Assembly: GCA_938039225.1 (NCBI GenBank)
Contig: CALHVH010000173.1
Coordinates: 1 to 15,986, forward strand
DNA length: 15,986 bases
Direction: 5' to 3'
DNA from: an uncultured Gammaproteobacteria bacterium
Lineage (GTDB): Bacteria > Pseudomonadota > Gammaproteobacteria > Steroidobacterales > JABDMI01
The first letter of the stretch is position 1. Each line of letters starts with the position of its first letter. Positions 14,676 to 15,986 of the stretch are shown one piece after another. Below the pieces are notes generated by a model, which did not search any database, had not been told where the DNA came from, and was given only the letters and a program-made list of their open reading frames with translations. Made by a program: the position numbers and the translations under genes.

Positions 14676-14877
14676 GTAATGCGCCTATAAGATGGCTTGT
14701 GCGTTAGCGTACGAGAGTTGTAGCTAAACGCTAAACGTGTTCTTTGACTCGTTTAAGTATGCGCATGTGCTACATCTGGAAAGGCGTGCATTGTAACGCC
14801 TTGGAATTAATATATGTGAGTTTTTTGAATATTTTTTCAACAGTTCATAAAAACGGATAATCTCGAAGATGTTGGAG
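14676..14877 (-). promoter_or_regulatory. Promoter and possible structured leader of deaD
   Basis: The 202 bases between the EAL gene stop and deaD contain no gene. On the - strand they hold AAGGCGT-tacaatgc-ACGCCTT, a perfect 7-bp hairpin (14781-14802), and nearer the gene a tandem CGTTTAGCGTTTAGC whose GCGTTTAGC can pair, with one bulge, to GCTAACGC some 15 bases later. Long folded leaders are known for cold-induced mRNAs including E. coli deaD, so post-transcriptional control is plausible. I find no confident -35/-10 pair, so the transcript start is unknown. Confidence 0.4.
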
Positions 14878-15986
14878 TTAAGAATCCAGTAAGATTTCAT
14901 TCATGGTTTGCGGTTTGCCAATATGATAGCCCTGAGCATAGTTGGCGCCTAGATTTTTTAGAATATCCAGCATGATGGCATCTTCAACACCTTCAACCAG
15001 GACATCAGCATTCAAAGATTTGCACATTTCGCAGATAGTTTTCACTAAGATAATGGATCGCGAGTCGTCTACAACCCCTCTTGCAAAGGCTTGATCGATT
15101 TTTATGGTGTCAAAATTAAGTTTATGTAGAAGTGTTAGATTAGAGTAGCCAGTACCAAAGTCATCTAATGCCACTTCAATACCATGACTATGGGCTTGTA
15201 CAATGGTGTTTTGAACTTCTTTAGTATCGAGGGCTAAGCCTTCCGTAATTTCTATTTTTAAACTATTTTTTGGTATATCAAATTTCTTGATGCACTCTGC
15301 TACGCGTTCAACTAAGTCAGGGTTAGCCAGTTGCCTAGCTGAAATGTTTACCGCGATAAAAACTTTTTTGAACTTGCCAGAGTCAAGCATGGTTTTTACG
15401 GCTTTGCATGATTCTTCAATAACGTACTCACCAACTTCAAAAATCAGTGAGGTTTCTTCAGCTAAAGATACGAATTCAGCAGGAGAAATAAAACCGTGTT
15501 CAGGATGATTCCAGCGAACAAGTGCTTCGAATCCAGAGATTTGGTTGGTTTCTAAATTTAATACGGGTTGAAATCTCAAATCTAGTCCGCTATTTAGAAT
15601 AGCGGCTCGCAGTTGACCTTCTAAACGAATTTTGTTGATGGTGACACGTTCAAATATATTGGTGTCTGCAAAACTTAATTCTTCTTCTTCACCTTTAAGG
15701 GTGGAAAGTGTACTGCGATATCGTCTTAATAAACTGATTAAGAGCGAACGAACGATGGGGTCCGACTTAATTAAACGTTCAAGAAATTGGTCTTTAGTTA
15801 TTTTGATTAATACACAATCAGTTTTGGCTATGGCGTCGGCACTACGGACTGACTGATCAATAATGGCCATTTCACCTAGTATGTCGCCACTAGTTAATAT
15901 CCCTAAAACCAAGAAGTTTCCATTTTTAGATGAGCTGACTTCTATTTCACCACTTTCAATTAAATAGGCATTGTCAGGCTTGTCAC
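14878..15986 (-). CDS. Cyclic-nucleotide-binding domain fused to EAL phosphodiesterase (5' end outside window)
   Basis: The frame is open to the right edge, so the visible 368 residues are the C-terminal part of a longer protein. The first 90 or so are the end of a CNB (CAP_ED) domain: AYLIESGEIEV, LTSGDILGEMAI, then QSVRSADAIA, keeping the Glu and Arg of the phosphate-binding cassette. A linker with a Glu run (GEEEEL) leads to a full EAL domain: FEALVRW, VNISARQL, IEITEG, LDDFGTGYS, IKIDQAF, LVEGVED and YAQGYHIGKP. All metal-binding and catalytic positions of active EAL enzymes are present, so c-di-GMP hydrolysis is expected, with the CNB domain as a likely cAMP/cGMP input. An internal TTG at 15912 is not a credible start because it would cut the CNB fold. 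Confidence 0.9.
   Translation of the reverse strand, partial: DKPDNAYLIESGEIEVSSSKNGNFLVLGILTSGDILGEMAIIDQSVRSADAIAKTDCVLIKITKDQFLERLIKSDPIVRSLLISLLRRYRSTLSTLKGEEEELSFADTNIFERVTINKIRLEGQLRAAILNSGLDLRFQPVLNLETNQISGFEALVRWNHPEHGFISPAEFVSLAEETSLIFEVGEYVIEESCKAVKTMLDSGKFKKVFIAVNISARQLANPDLVERVAECIKKFDIPKNSLKIEITEGLALDTKEVQNTIVQAHSHGIEVALDDFGTGYSNLTLLHKLNFDTIKIDQAFARGVVDDSRSIILVKTICEMCKSLNADVLVEGVEDAIMLDILKNLGANYAQGYHIGKPQTMNEILLDS

Noticed and set aside
1..15986. tRNA, rRNA, CRISPR array, insertion sequence or prophage genes
   Set aside because: Reading both strands showed no tRNA-like cloverleaf sequence, no regular repeat-spacer pattern, no transposase or integrase and no phage structural genes.

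Overview
The window comes from an AT-rich Gram-negative bacterium, most likely a gammaproteobacterium and possibly marine. The evidence is four proteins with clear lipoboxes, several Sec signal peptides, a DeaD/CsdA-type RNA helicase with a DbpA-type RNA-binding domain and a long Lys/Arg tail, and an EAL (c-di-GMP) protein. The genus cannot be fixed from the sequence alone. No rRNA, tRNA, CRISPR array, transposase, integrase or phage gene is visible, so the region reads as ordinary chromosome with a rather accessory middle section.

Layout, left to right. Positions 1-117 hold the last 38 codons of a gene that enters from the left, followed by about 370 bases without a convincing gene. A lipoprotein of unknown function (490-1395, +) faces a small secreted Tyr/Arg-rich low-complexity protein (1491-1889, -). 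Two hairpins lie between these convergent genes. From 2092 to 7616 all genes are on the + strand: an exported DsrE-like protein; a signal-peptide membrane protein with a TTG start that overlaps a GNAT acetyltransferase gene by 4 bases; a small lipoprotein; a second GNAT that is a clear paralogue of the first; a secreted PHB-depolymerase-type esterase; and a tight three-gene run of a zinc-ribbon (GFA-like) protein, a small membrane protein and a third, unrelated GNAT.

From 10025 down to 7668 (- strand) there is a three-gene operon: an M28 peptidase lipoprotein, a DUF3592-like membrane protein and a metallo-beta-lactamase-fold lipoprotein. It is divergent from an exported M20 amidohydrolase (10114-11427, +), with only 88 bases between the two starts. 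This pair of units looks like an envelope hydrolase cluster acting on peptide, amide or lactone bonds. Next come a HEAT-repeat protein (11549-12601, +), a strong bidirectional terminator, deaD (12672-14675, -) with a leader of about 200 bases that can fold, and a gene entering from the right that encodes a cyclic-nucleotide-binding domain fused to an EAL phosphodiesterase (14878-15986, -).

I looked for an undescribed system and found no strongly supported one. The best leads are the Tyr/Arg/His/Asn-only secreted protein, the GNAT-lipoprotein-GNAT arrangement in which the N-terminal halves are much better conserved than the acetyl-CoA halves, the envelope hydrolase cluster, and the CNB-EAL fusion.
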